DNA of 64,000 nucleotides, taken from positions 171,966 to 235,965 of the forward strand of contig CADCCZ010000005.1 in NCBI GenBank assembly GCA_902800045.1, read 5' to 3'. Positions 18,485 through 27,054 of this stretch are shown piece after piece. The translations under genes were made by a program, and so were the position numbers. This DNA comes from an uncultured Bacteroidia bacterium. GTDB taxonomy: Bacteria; Bacteroidota; Bacteroidia; Bacteroidales; ML635J-15. The notes below the pieces were generated by a model. The model was given only the letters and a program-made list of their open reading frames with translations, made no database searches and had not been told where the DNA came from. Every line of letters begins with the position of its first letter. The stretch's first letter is position 1.

Positions 18485-18524
18485 CGACTGTTAGGCTGTC
18501 AGACTGCAAGACTGTTAGCCGTTT
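18485..18524. repeat. CTGTTAGGCTG / ACTGCAAG intergenic repeat
   Basis: Short strings ACTGTTAGGCTGTCAGACTG, ACTGCAAGACTG and TTAGCC, as seen downstream of other genes in the window (7541, 24475, 37109). It lies between convergent mgtE and the Sel1 gene. Confidence 0.5.
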
Positions 18525-19058
18525 TCACTCAAACATTTTCAGCATTCCGATTGCATCGGCATTGCCCTGCGCCGCCGACTTGCGCCACAATTCCATAGCC
18601 TTTTCGAAATTGCGTTCCACGCCATGACCATTGTAATAACAAATCCCTAAATCGAACTGGGCATACATATTTCCTTGTTCGGCAGCCGATTTCCACCAAT
18701 GTGCAGCCTCATCGTAATTTTTTTCCACAACCTCTCCCTCGTAATAGCAGGCTCCCATCCTATTTTGCGCCTCGACATTACCACTTTCGGCACACTTGCG
18801 CCACATTTCCACAGCGGTATTTACGTTTCGCTCTACCCCCTGACCATAATAATAACAATTTGCCAAAGCATATTGAGCCGAAACATTTCCTTCGTCGGCA
18901 GCTTTTTTGTAAAAGACAATGGCTTTCTTGTAATTCTGCTCCTTATACAACTGCTCCGCCCTATCAAAATCGGAATCATCCGTTTGCGCAAATACACCCG
19001 TCACCAGCAACACAAAAATTGCCGTCAAAACCAATTTTACAAAACTACTCGCCTTCAT
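18525..19058 (-). CDS. Exported Sel1-repeat protein
   Basis: 177 residues from the ATG at 19058; an ATG three codons earlier (19067) is also possible. The signal peptide ends near VFAQ. It is followed by four or so Sel1-like repeats (about 40-175) of the form AQYALANCYYYGQGVERN. Sel1 repeats are TPR-like helical pairs that mediate protein contacts. The start overlaps the end of the glycosyltransferase gene by 14 nt, so the two are probably translated in a coupled way. Partner unknown. Confidence 0.85.
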   Translation of the reverse strand: MKASSFVKLVLTAIFVLLVTGVFAQTDDSDFDRAEQLYKEQNYKKAIVFYKKAADEGNVSAQYALANCYYYGQGVERNVNTAVEMWRKCAESGNVEAQNRMGACYYEGEVVEKNYDEAAHWWKSAAEQGNMYAQFDLGICYYNGHGVERNFEKAMELWRKSAAQGNADAIGMLKMFE

Positions 19059-20130
19059 AAATTCCACGCAAAATTTTCTGTTCGTTTTCCCAATTCAAAA
19101 CCTTAGCAGCCACAATGCAATTATTATGATATTCAATTAATTTGCCCGGATTTTCCAACATTTCTGAAACCAAGTTTGCAAGACTTTCAGCATCGTGTTC
19201 TGCAAAAATCTCACCAACTGCATATTCATCGACTACAGCTCGCATCTCGGGAAGATTGGAGCAAACGACTGGCGTTCCAGCCTGAATGTAGTCGAAAACC
19301 TTGTTGGGAAGTGCATACTTATAATTCAAGCTTGTGCCCTGCTCCACCGAGAAACCAATCTTTGCCCGCGAAGTTAACTTGTGCAATTCATCGAAACGCA
19401 AATTGCCTGTAAAAACAACCCTGTCCGAGAAGTTCAAATTGGAAGCTAACTTCTTGAGTTCCGCATCCATATAGCCCTTGCCAGCAATGTACAACTTGTA
19501 GTCGGGAAAAAGCTTCATCATTTCAATCAGCAACTCGATTCCGCGCCCCATATTGAGTGCACCTTGATACAGAAGGATGTTTTCGCGAGTGTCGTATGGC
19601 TGCATATCCTTGACTATAGGCAGATTACGCACAACTTTCATATTAAGGTCATACTTTCCGTTGTAATAATCGGCAATAGAATGGCAAACCGTATATGTTG
19701 CCACCGGACGATGAATGCACTTCCTTTCAATCCACAGCCACACTTTTTTCTTAAAGCCTGCATTCTGGAGTTCTGGCACCTCGGTAAAAAGTTCGTGAGT
19801 ATCGTAGTAAAGTTTTCTTCGCTTCAACTTGGATGCCATCGCATTGGCTAGCAAGGTATCGAGGTCGTTGGCGAGAAGTGCATCGCAACCATGGAACAGC
19901 AGATAGAAAAAAAGCCTCATGTTGAAGCAGGCATAAAACAGCATTCCTTTGTTGAACAGCAAACGGAAACGCTTTACCTTGTACCTTCGCGGCTCAAGTT
20001 CTGCCGACGACTTCAGCCTACGGCACAGCACCACCACATCGAACCCCATGTCGCACAAGGTGTTGCACACGCGGTTCACGCGCTGGTCGTTTGTCATGTC
20101 GTTGGTTACCGATACAAAAATGCGTTTCAT
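19045..20130 (-). CDS. GT4-family glycosyltransferase
   Basis: 361 residues. GT-B fold with an N-terminal acceptor half (FVSVTNDMTNDQRVNRVCNT) and a C-terminal nucleotide-sugar half carrying GRGIELLIEMM, RVVFTG and the PNKVFDYIQAGTPVVCS signature, in which the Glu-x7-Glu pattern typical of GT4 is only partly kept. It probably adds a sugar to a surface glycan or lipid. No polysaccharide cluster surrounds it. It overlaps the Sel1 gene at its 3' end. Confidence 0.87.
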   Translation of the reverse strand: MKRIFVSVTNDMTNDQRVNRVCNTLCDMGFDVVVLCRRLKSSAELEPRRYKVKRFRLLFNKGMLFYACFNMRLFFYLLFHGCDALLANDLDTLLANAMASKLKRRKLYYDTHELFTEVPELQNAGFKKKVWLWIERKCIHRPVATYTVCHSIADYYNGKYDLNMKVVRNLPIVKDMQPYDTRENILLYQGALNMGRGIELLIEMMKLFPDYKLYIAGKGYMDAELKKLASNLNFSDRVVFTGNLRFDELHKLTSRAKIGFSVEQGTSLNYKYALPNKVFDYIQAGTPVVCSNLPEMRAVVDEYAVGEIFAEHDAESLANLVSEMLENPGKLIEYHNNCIVAAKVLNWENEQKILRGIYEGE

Positions 20131-20149
20131 ACCTTTAAGAAAAACTTGT

Positions 20150-20157
20150 CAAAGGTA
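20150..20157 (-). promoter_or_regulatory. -7 promoter box (minus strand) for the glycosyltransferase
   Basis: Reads TACCTTTG on the minus strand, 19 nt before the ATG at 20130. Confidence 0.6.
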
Positions 20158-20185
20158 CGAATTATTTTGCAAAAGCAGAAACACC

Positions 20186-20800
20186 CTAGTTTTTAGGTTT
20201 TTCTTTCAGTATGTAATATCTTGTGATTTTGGGATTTCCCAATATGTCGGACGGATAAATAACCATTTCCTTTGCCAACGGGAACTTATGGCAACGACCT
20301 TGCGCCACATCGATTCCTTGGCTTTCGAACGACAACTGTACAAGCTGGGAGCAGTACAATTTTGTCGTATCCGTCATAAGATAGTCGTTGTCGAAGAGAA
20401 TTTTCTTCTTCCACCATCGTATAGCTTCCTGCGCCACCTTTTCGAGCACTTCGGGAGTAGTGTCGTAGCGAGCGAAACATCCGGCACAAGCCCTGTCGGG
20501 AGCAAAGAACAAGTCGAGGTCGTCCATCTTCAGATACTGGATACCACCCGTTTCGTTTTCTTCGCCGGGAACGGCATGCACAATCTTCCACTTGCCCTCG
20601 TACTTTACCAGCATTCCCGAGTGCGAGTATATCCCGTTCTTGTCGGCAATCTCCACCACATAGCTCGAAACACTAGTGCCTCCGCGGAAAGCAATGTCAC
20701 CTTCCTGCAGTTTTGATTCGTCAATAAAAAATTCTGCACCGGATTGACATCCGATGCAGAAAATTAATAGTACTAAAATGAATATAAGTGATTTATTCAT
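20186..20800 (-). CDS. YiiX/YebB-like permuted NlpC/P60 amidase, lipoprotein
   Basis: 204 residues. Lipoprotein signal with lipobox FCIGC. The body matches the permuted papain-like YiiX group (DUF830): LQEGDIAFRGG, YSHSGMLV carrying the catalytic His, and LYCSQLVQLSFE carrying the catalytic Cys. Such enzymes are thought to cleave peptidoglycan peptides or act on lipids. Its ATG shares one base with the stop of the DUF4878 gene upstream (TAATG), so the two form an operon. Confidence 0.87.
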   Translation of the reverse strand: MNKSLIFILVLLIFCIGCQSGAEFFIDESKLQEGDIAFRGGTSVSSYVVEIADKNGIYSHSGMLVKYEGKWKIVHAVPGEENETGGIQYLKMDDLDLFFAPDRACAGCFARYDTTPEVLEKVAQEAIRWWKKKILFDNDYLMTDTTKLYCSQLVQLSFESQGIDVAQGRCHKFPLAKEMVIYPSDILGNPKITRYYILKEKPKN

Positions 20801-21198
20801 TATTTAACAAACCACTTGTCACCGATCTTCTTCAAGTCATGCGACTTTTCTTCTTCTTCACCATTTCCGTAAGTGATCTTTACGTCAATAGTTGCATCTT
20901 CGCCGTTGATAGCTTCGTTGCTGATAGCAAATTCCTTCATGCCACCCTTTTCGTCCATAGCTGACTGAATCTTACCTGCTGTCATATCAAGCATAGCGTC
21001 GAGAGATTCCTTTTCGTCCTTTGACATTTCCTTGTTGTAATCGTAAGTGCTCTGAACAGCGCCCTTGAAATCACCCTTCTTCAACAATTCGTAGTAAGCC
21101 TGTGTTGCTTCAGTTGGAGTTGCAGCACCCTTCTTTGCACATGATGACATTCCGAAAGCCATAGCAATAACTGCCAATACAATAACTAATTTCTTCAT
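20800..21198 (-). CDS. DUF4878 lipoprotein
   Basis: 132 residues. Signal peptide with lipobox MSSC at about 17-20. The body (about 28-132) is a small cystatin/NTF2-like alpha-beta fold as in DUF4878 (PTEATQAYYELLKKGDFKGA, ending KIGDKWFVK). Function unknown. First gene of a two-gene operon with the YiiX-like amidase. A minus-strand -7 box lies 36 nt upstream. Confidence 0.85.
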   Translation of the reverse strand: MKKLVIVLAVIAMAFGMSSCAKKGAATPTEATQAYYELLKKGDFKGAVQSTYDYNKEMSKDEKESLDAMLDMTAGKIQSAMDEKGGMKEFAISNEAINGEDATIDVKITYGNGEEEEKSHDLKKIGDKWFVK

Positions 21199-21233
21199 AT
21201 TATTACGTTTTTAAAATGTTTAATAATTTATCG

Positions 21234-21241
21234 CAAAGATA
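21234..21241 (-). promoter_or_regulatory. -7 promoter box (minus strand) for the DUF4878 operon
   Basis: Reads TATCTTTG on the minus strand. Confidence 0.65.
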
Positions 21242-21382
21242 ACATATAGAAACGAACGCACAAAACATTTTCATGATTTTTTTTCATCTAAAAAATTGCC
21301 GATTTTAGTGCGAAAAACAGCAGAACACATTTGGCTGTGGATAAAAAATATATAGGGAAACAATCGCAATCGTTTTCATTAT

Positions 21383-21390
21383 TACCTTTG
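21383..21390 (+). promoter_or_regulatory. -7 promoter box of murB
   Basis: TACCTTTG, 17 nt before the ATG at 21407. Confidence 0.7.
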
Positions 21391-21406
21391 CAGTAAAATT
21401 TTCGCG

Positions 21407-22423
21407 ATGACACTTGAAAACGACTACAACTTAAAGAACCTCAACACTTTCGGAATAGAAGCAAAATGCAAGACATTCTTCGAATACAGCACCGACGAGG
21501 AATTGTTCGACTTCATCAGACTTCACAAAAACGACAGCGACTTCAAGTTTTTTGTACTTGGCGGAGGCAGCAACGTTTTGTTTACCAAAGACTTCGACGG
21601 CACAATAATACATCCAGCCACCAAAGGCAGAAAAATCGTTTACGAAACAGCCGACAACATTTTCGTCGAGGCGCAGGCTGGAGAAATTTGGGACGAGTTT
21701 GTGGAATGGTGCATCGAAAACAAAGCCTACGGACTCGAAAATCTGTCGTACATCCCTGGAAATGTAGGCGCAAGTGCCGTTCAGAACATCGGCGCATACG
21801 GAGCCGAGGCTCGCCAATTCATACATCGCGTGAAATTCTTGCACCTCGACTCTGGCGACATACAATACATGAGCAACGAGGCCTGCTGCTTCGGCTACCG
21901 CGAAAGCATCTTCAAGCACCTGCTGAAAGGAAAGGCGATAATTCTGTCGGTAGTTTACAAGCTCAGCAAACACCCGGCCATCAACCGCTCGTATGCCGAT
22001 GTCGAAAAATATCTGACCGACAACAAGATAACTAATCCATCGCCAGCCGACATACGCTCCGCAATAATCGACATTCGCCGCAAAAAACTTCCCGAAGTCT
22101 CGGAAACTGGCAGTGCAGGAAGTTTCTTCAAGAATCCCGTTGTCGATGCCGAAACATTCAAGGCATTGCAGGAAAAATTCCCCGAAATAAAATATTTTGC
22201 CGCTGGCTCAAACTTCAAGCTGGCTGCCGGTTGGCTCATCGACCAATGCGGACTGAAAGGCTTCCTGCACAAGGGCGCAGCTGTTCATAAGAATCAGGCA
22301 CTCATACTCATAAATGCTGGAAACGCCACAGGAAACGACGTGGTGGAGCTTTCCAAAATCGTGCAGGACAAAGTCTTCGAGAAATTCGGCACAAAACTTG
22401 AACCTGAAGCAATAATAATTTAA
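21407..22423 (+). CDS. murB: UDP-N-acetylenolpyruvoylglucosamine reductase
   Basis: 338 residues, type I MurB (the form with the extra loop, as in E. coli). It reduces UDP-GlcNAc-enolpyruvate to UDP-MurNAc with NADPH and FAD in early peptidoglycan synthesis. Motifs: NTFGIEA, GGGSNVLFT (FAD binding), SYIPGNVGASAVQNIGAYG and GSAGSFFKNP with the catalytic Ser. It heads an operon with mltG (10-nt gap) and the GH114-like gene. Confidence 0.96.
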   Translation: MTLENDYNLKNLNTFGIEAKCKTFFEYSTDEELFDFIRLHKNDSDFKFFVLGGGSNVLFTKDFDGTIIHPATKGRKIVYETADNIFVEAQAGEIWDEFVEWCIENKAYGLENLSYIPGNVGASAVQNIGAYGAEARQFIHRVKFLHLDSGDIQYMSNEACCFGYRESIFKHLLKGKAIILSVVYKLSKHPAINRSYADVEKYLTDNKITNPSPADIRSAIIDIRRKKLPEVSETGSAGSFFKNPVVDAETFKALQEKFPEIKYFAAGSNFKLAAGWLIDQCGLKGFLHKGAAVHKNQALILINAGNATGNDVVELSKIVQDKVFEKFGTKLEPEAIII

Positions 22424-22433
22424 CGTTACAACA

Positions 22434-23456
22434 ATGAAAAAGGTAATCATAGCTCTCTTATTCATACTGCTTATTGCGGGAGCATTCGTCGCATACAAGG
22501 CATACAACTATGCGTACGCACCAAATGTTACAGCCGATAGCAACACCTATATATATATTCCGACTGGCACAGACTACAATGGGTTGCTGGAAATCTTGAA
22601 ATCTTCGGGCAATGTAACCGACATGGATGCGTTCGAAAAGGTTGCCGACTTCAAGAAACTCGACCAGAAAGTTCTTCCCGGCAAGTACAAGCTCGAAAAC
22701 GGAATGTCGAACAACGAACTCGTGAACATGCTCCGCAGCGGACGGCAGACTCCTGTGAAAGTAACTTTCATAAGCCTGCGCACTCTCGACATTCTTGCAG
22801 GAAAGGCTGCCGTGAACATCGAAGCCGACTCCGCCGACATTGCCGCACTGCTCAAGGACGAGGAAACCGCCAAGAAATACGGATTCAACAAGCAGACCTT
22901 CTGCTCGATGTTCATTCCAAACACCTACGAGTTCTGGTGGAACACTTCTGCCGAGGAATTTGTGCAGCGCATGGCCGACGAGTACAAAAAATTCTGGAAC
23001 GACGATCGCAAGGCAAAGGCAAACGAACTGGGACTTTCACAGTCGCAAGTGTCCACTCTGGCATCTATAGTGGAAAGCGAGACTCAGAAAAACGACGAAA
23101 AAGCCCGTATTGCAGGCGTTTACATCAACCGTCTGAAAAAGGACTGGCTTCTGCAAGCTGACCCAACGGTTGTATTTGCTGCTGGCGACTTCACAATCAA
23201 ACGAATCCTGAACAAGCACCTAGAAATCAATTCGCCATACAATACCTATAAATATAAAGGGCTACCTCCCGGACCGATTTGCATTCCTTCGACAACATCG
23301 ATTGATGCAGTGCTGAATTACGAACATCACAACTACATGTACTTCTGCGCCAAGGAGGATTTCTCTGGTTATCACAATTTTGCAACGACAAATGCCCAGC
23401 ACGAAGCCAATGCCCGCCGCTACCACGACGCACTACGTAAAGCTGGGATAAGATAA
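22434..23456 (+). CDS. mltG: Endolytic murein transglycosylase MltG
   Basis: 340 residues. An N-terminal membrane anchor (about 4-22), a LysM-like segment (about 40-105), then the YceG/MltG catalytic domain. The catalytic glutamate is E214 in SIVESETQ, followed by ARIAGVYINRLK and LQADPTVVFA, both hallmark strings. It cuts nascent glycan strands and so ends their synthesis. It lies between murB and the GH114-like gene with gaps of 10 and 2 nt. Confidence 0.95.
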   Translation: MKKVIIALLFILLIAGAFVAYKAYNYAYAPNVTADSNTYIYIPTGTDYNGLLEILKSSGNVTDMDAFEKVADFKKLDQKVLPGKYKLENGMSNNELVNMLRSGRQTPVKVTFISLRTLDILAGKAAVNIEADSADIAALLKDEETAKKYGFNKQTFCSMFIPNTYEFWWNTSAEEFVQRMADEYKKFWNDDRKAKANELGLSQSQVSTLASIVESETQKNDEKARIAGVYINRLKKDWLLQADPTVVFAAGDFTIKRILNKHLEINSPYNTYKYKGLPPGPICIPSTTSIDAVLNYEHHNYMYFCAKEDFSGYHNFATTNAQHEANARRYHDALRKAGIR

Positions 23457-23458
23457 TT

Positions 23459-24409
23459 ATGAGAAACTTCTTCCTCGCAATTATCGTCTTGGCAATCACA
23501 GCATTGTCATTATCCTGCCATAAAGACAAAAGCATTGACTACCGACAGGAAATGCGGGACTTTGTAGTGAAAATAAGCGAGAAGGCAAAATCGCAGAATC
23601 CTGCATTTCAGATAATTGCGCAAAATGGCGTAGAATTAATAAGTACCAACGAAAAATCCGACGGTCAACTCGCTAGCGAGTACATTTCGGCAATCGACGG
23701 ACAAGGACAGGAAGATTTGTTTTTCGGCTATGCAAAAGACGACAAGGCAACACCGCACAAAACAACCGAATATCTGAAATCGTACTTGTCGCGACTCCGT
23801 GAGGCGGGGAAAACCATACTAACAACCGACTACTGCTCGTCTGCCGAAAACATTGCATCGTCGCAACAGCAAAACCAGTCGTTAGGCTTCGTTTCGTTTC
23901 AGGCCACAAGCCGTAATCTGGATATAATTCCCGAAACGCCTATCCAAAACGAGAACTCCGACAACATAACAAATCTTGGACAAGCCAAAAACTTCCTATA
24001 CCTAATCAATCCCGAAAACTACCCTACAAAACATGATTTCATTGAAGCTGTCTGCGCCACAAACTACGACCTGGTAATCATGGACTTATTCTTAAACGAA
24101 GAAGAATTTTCCGCAGATGAAATCGAACAGCTTCGCAAAAAGGCAAACGGAGGGAAACGCATGGTGATAGCCTATATGTCGATTGGCGAAGCCGAAGACT
24201 ACCGCTACTACTGGCAAGCTGAATGGAAACGTGGAAATCCGTCGTGGCTCGACAAGGAAAACCCGAAATGGAAAGGCAACTACAAGGTAAAATACTGGAA
24301 TGCGGAATGGCAAGCGATTATTTTCGATTACCTCTCACGAATAACCAATGCTGGCTTCGACGGAGTTTACCTAGATATTATCGATGCGTTTGAATACTAT
24401 GAAGGCTAA
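23459..24409 (+). CDS. GH114/TM1410-like glycosidase, lipoprotein
   Basis: 316 residues. Signal with lipobox LSLSC. The fold is a TIM barrel of the TM1410/GH114 (endo-alpha-1,4-polygalactosaminidase-like) group: YDLVIMDLF, MVIAYMSIGEAEDYRYYW, WKGNYKVKYWNAEWQ and GFDGVYLDIIDAFEYYE hold the acidic residues that are catalytic in the family. A role in cutting an amino-sugar polymer is inferred. Its place 2 nt after mltG suggests that its substrate may be an envelope glycan. Confidence 0.83.
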   Translation: MRNFFLAIIVLAITALSLSCHKDKSIDYRQEMRDFVVKISEKAKSQNPAFQIIAQNGVELISTNEKSDGQLASEYISAIDGQGQEDLFFGYAKDDKATPHKTTEYLKSYLSRLREAGKTILTTDYCSSAENIASSQQQNQSLGFVSFQATSRNLDIIPETPIQNENSDNITNLGQAKNFLYLINPENYPTKHDFIEAVCATNYDLVIMDLFLNEEEFSADEIEQLRKKANGGKRMVIAYMSIGEAEDYRYYWQAEWKRGNPSWLDKENPKWKGNYKVKYWNAEWQAIIFDYLSRITNAGFDGVYLDIIDAFEYYEG

Positions 24410-24513
24410 AAGGCTAGAAGGCTGAAAGGCGAAATGAAGACCAGTCTAGCGGAAGACCAGTCGGTCTGTCGGAAAGACTGCAAGACTGCAAGCCTGTGAG
24501 ACTGCAAGCCTGC
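24406..24513. repeat. GGCT/ACTGCAAG repeat region between convergent genes
   Basis: Strings such as GGCTAAAAGGCTAGAAGGCT and repeated GACTGCAAGCCTG fill the whole gap between the GH114-like gene and the SPOR protein gene. No gene seen. Confidence 0.6.
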
Positions 24514-24514
24514 T

Positions 24515-25591
24515 CTACATCTTCATCACCCACAACGAGTCGTTGCCAGTCTGCTCCTTGAGTGCCTGAAGTTCGGCGCAAGCATCGGCTGTAGTAGCAA
24601 ATCCCTTTACGCTGACCTTGTACAACCCTTTGTTCAACGGTAATATCTGTGGAGAAAGACCTCTAGACGACAAATCCTTGTAAACATTTTCGGCATTGCT
24701 GTAATTGGCGAAGCAACCTGCAATGATATGAACCTTATATTCGGTAGCATTAACAGCCTCAACAACAGGAGTTTCAACGTTTGCAACAACAGGCTCTTCT
24801 GCGGCAACTTCTTCGGTTGTTATCTCTTCATCAGCAAGAACTTCTTCTGATGCCAAATCCTGTGATTCTGTTTCTTCTGCAACAACATCCTGAGCCTCAG
24901 CAAAATCGGCAGTTTGTTCATCAGCAATTACCTCTTCGGTTGCTTCTGCCACCTGCTCATTGTTTGCGCTAACGCCAAAACCAGCAAGCATTGTATTATC
25001 GTCGCCATTGCCAAACAACCTGTCGAACCAGCCCATATACAGCGACATGCAGACAAGTCCTGCAATTACTGCCGCAGCCGACAGCGACCATGCGATAGCC
25101 CTACCCCTGCGGTTCTTCTTTCCGTTCTTGTCGGGAGTACCTTTTATTATTGCGCTTTCGATGCGCGGCTTAGTTGCCGAATGAAGCATCGGGAAATTGA
25201 AAGTGGACAAACCAAACGATTCGTCGAGCAGATTGCTTGCGTTCGACACAAAAACTAGATTTCCTGTCCTGCGCGAAAACTCACCTATCCCATCAAACGA
25301 AACTGTATTGCCATCAGCCAGTTGCCTATTCAAATCGGCAACGAACGACTTTACTGCCATATCGGCTTCTGTCCACGAAATATTCTCGGATTGCGACAAA
25401 TAGTTCACCAACAAGCCATCGCTCAACGAAAGGTTTTCGTTGAACGCAACCTTGCGGCATGGCGGACAAAATTCCTGTTTCGAGAAATCAACATTGGCCG
25501 AAAAACGATTCATGACAAAACCGCCAAACTCAGGAATTATCACACAGTCGTTTTCACAAACCAACTGATATATAGCATCATAAAGATTCAT
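24515..25591 (-). CDS. HU-CCDC81 and SPOR domain protein
   Basis: 358 residues. Residues 1-130 form the paired prokaryotic CCDC81/HU-like domain (IYQLVCENDCVIIPEFGGFV). A membrane helix lies at about 165-185, followed by a Glu/Ala-rich linker. The SPOR domain (about 285-355; YKVHIIAGCFANYSNAENVY) binds denuded peptidoglycan at division sites. The protein therefore has an HU-like cytosolic part and a periplasmic septum-binding part. Its exact role is unknown; a link between division site and cytoplasmic partner is inferred. Confidence 0.9.
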   Translation of the reverse strand: MNLYDAIYQLVCENDCVIIPEFGGFVMNRFSANVDFSKQEFCPPCRKVAFNENLSLSDGLLVNYLSQSENISWTEADMAVKSFVADLNRQLADGNTVSFDGIGEFSRRTGNLVFVSNASNLLDESFGLSTFNFPMLHSATKPRIESAIIKGTPDKNGKKNRRGRAIAWSLSAAAVIAGLVCMSLYMGWFDRLFGNGDDNTMLAGFGVSANNEQVAEATEEVIADEQTADFAEAQDVVAEETESQDLASEEVLADEEITTEEVAAEEPVVANVETPVVEAVNATEYKVHIIAGCFANYSNAENVYKDLSSRGLSPQILPLNKGLYKVSVKGFATTADACAELQALKEQTGNDSLWVMKM

Positions 25592-25613
25592 AAATTCAAA
25601 ATCAAATCCGATA

Positions 25614-25621
25614 CAAAATTA
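25614..25621 (-). promoter_or_regulatory. -7 promoter box (minus strand) for the HU/SPOR gene
   Basis: Reads TAATTTTG on the minus strand, 22 nt before the ATG at 25591. Confidence 0.5.
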
Positions 25622-25676
25622 ATAATTTTCGGATAAACCAACTAATATTTTTTATGCAACTTTACATTCCAATATA

Positions 25677-25696
25677 AGACGTTGCACGCAACGTCT
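25677..25696. repeat. Dispersed palindrome (variant)
   Basis: AGACGTTGC and GCAACGTCT pair around AC, followed by CTAC, as in other family members. Confidence 0.7.
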
Positions 25697-25764
25697 CTAC
25701 AGAATTCTAATTTCTGAATCTCTAAATTCAGATATTCAAAACAACATATCTCATCCGATTGTAC

Positions 25765-25784
25765 AGACGCAAAATTTTGCGTCT
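25765..25784. repeat. Dispersed GACGCAA/TTGCGTC palindrome
   Basis: Perfect 20-nt palindrome, AGACGCAAAA with TTTTGCGTCT, preceded by GTAC and followed by CTA. It lies 10 nt after the AMP nucleosidase stop codon (minus strand). Confidence 0.8.
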
Positions 25785-25794
25785 CTATCAATCC

Positions 25795-26565
25795 CTAAAA
25801 CTTCAAATGCTTTACCGACGAACCGCCCCTCTTGATAATCCTCAACGAATCTATACCTATTTTTAAATGGTCGTGAACAAACTGCTCGGTAACCTTCTTG
25901 TCGCTCGCCTCGGTTTTTACACCCGACGACACCATAGGCTGGTCGCTTACAAGCAACAAGGCACCGCACGGAATCTCGTTTGCAAAGCCAACAATGAAAA
26001 TCGTTGCCGTCTCCATATCCACAGCCATTGCACGCGTTTTTATAAGGTATTTCTTGAAACGCTCGTCGTACTCCCACACGCGGCGGTTGGTGGTGAACAC
26101 CGTTCCCGTCCAGTAGTCGTGACCGTTGTCGCGGATAGATGTAGAAACGGCTCGCTGCAACATAAACGCCGGCAGTGCAGGCACCTCGGGCGGCAGGTAG
26201 TCGTTCGACGTACCTTCGCTACGGATGGCGGCAATCGGTAGAATCAAATCGCCGAGCTTGTTCTTTGCCTTCAACCCGCCGCATTTGCCAAGAAACAGCA
26301 CAGCCTTTGGCGAAACTGCACTCAGCAAATCCATGATTATCGCGGCATTAGGACTTCCCATACCAAAATTTATTATTGTTATGCCATCAACTGTGGCACT
26401 AGGCATATTGCGGTCGAGCCCATCTACCGGAACATTGTTCCACTCGGCAAACAAATCAACATACAACTGGAAGTTCGTGAGAAGTATATACTCACCGAAA
26501 CTTTCCAACGTTTTCCCCGTATATCTTGGTAGCCAGTCGCTTACAATTTCTTCTTTCGTTTTCAT
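25795..26565 (-). CDS. amn: AMP nucleosidase (short Bacteroidetes type)
   Basis: 256 residues from the ATG at 26565. A longer frame to 26616 starts upstream of the -7 box and is rejected. The protein is of the nucleoside phosphorylase fold: NFGMGSPNAAIIMDLL, FLGKCGGLK, AVDMETATIFIVGFA and LLVSDQPM. These match the AMP nucleosidase branch, which splits AMP into adenine and ribose 5-phosphate. A uridine-phosphorylase-like activity is the main alternative. Confidence 0.85.
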   Translation of the reverse strand: MKTKEEIVSDWLPRYTGKTLESFGEYILLTNFQLYVDLFAEWNNVPVDGLDRNMPSATVDGITIINFGMGSPNAAIIMDLLSAVSPKAVLFLGKCGGLKAKNKLGDLILPIAAIRSEGTSNDYLPPEVPALPAFMLQRAVSTSIRDNGHDYWTGTVFTTNRRVWEYDERFKKYLIKTRAMAVDMETATIFIVGFANEIPCGALLLVSDQPMVSSGVKTEASDKKVTEQFVHDHLKIGIDSLRIIKRGGSSVKHLKF

Positions 26566-26581
26566 ATTCAAAAACTTTTTA

Positions 26582-26589
26582 CAAAGATA
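26582..26589 (-). promoter_or_regulatory. -7 promoter box (minus strand) for amn
   Basis: Reads TATCTTTG on the minus strand, 16 nt from the chosen ATG. It fixes the start at 26565. Confidence 0.65.
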
Positions 26590-26707
26590 CAATAATATTT
26601 TAGATTGACGACACAATTGACGATTTTTTGAACAAAAACGCCACGCACAACGTTTCTATATTGTTATGTCGCGGCATGCCACGACGCAACAGCAGAAACA
26701 GCATAGC

Positions 26708-26953
26708 GACAAACGCCGCAGGCATTTAAACGGCGAAGCCATTGAAACAGCGAAGCGAGAAACGGCGTAGCCATTGAAACGGCGTAGCCATTGAAACGGC
26801 GTAGCCATTGAAACGTGCGAAGCCATTGAAACGTGCGAAGCACATAGAACGGCGAAGCCATAGAAACAGCGAAGCGAGAAACGGCGTAGCCATTGAAACG
26901 GCGAAGCCATAGAAACGGCTTTAGCCACACAAACAGCGAAACCCCTATCCCTC
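26708..26953 (+). repeat. Mini-hairpin repeat array, about 14 units
   Basis: Tandem units of 16-18 nt of the form AAAC, then a small inverted repeat, then ATTG or ATAG. The cores are GGCGTAGCC (four or more), GGCGAAGCC, GCCGCAGGC, GTGCGAAGCAC and AGCGAAGCG; most contain GCGNAGC. The array fills the middle of the 489-nt gap between amn and the gene at 27055. The frames that run through it are repetitive and not credible as genes. Confidence 0.85.
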
Positions 26954-27054
26954 AACACATTAACACCCTCCGTTTAAAATTTATTCACACAAAAACTTTT
27001 TAATTCAAAAATTTGTTAGACCTTTGCGCCTTGAAATTTTAAAAGGCATACATA

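Noticed and set aside
26708-26953. Possible CRISPR array
   Set aside because: Units of 16-18 nt have no unique spacers of 30 nt or so, the variation is within the hairpin, and cas genes are absent.
26656-26958. Minus-strand open frame of about 100 codons across the mini-hairpin array
   Set aside because: The translation is only the repeat read through (WLRRF and similar in cycles), two frames are open at once, and there is no promoter or signal.
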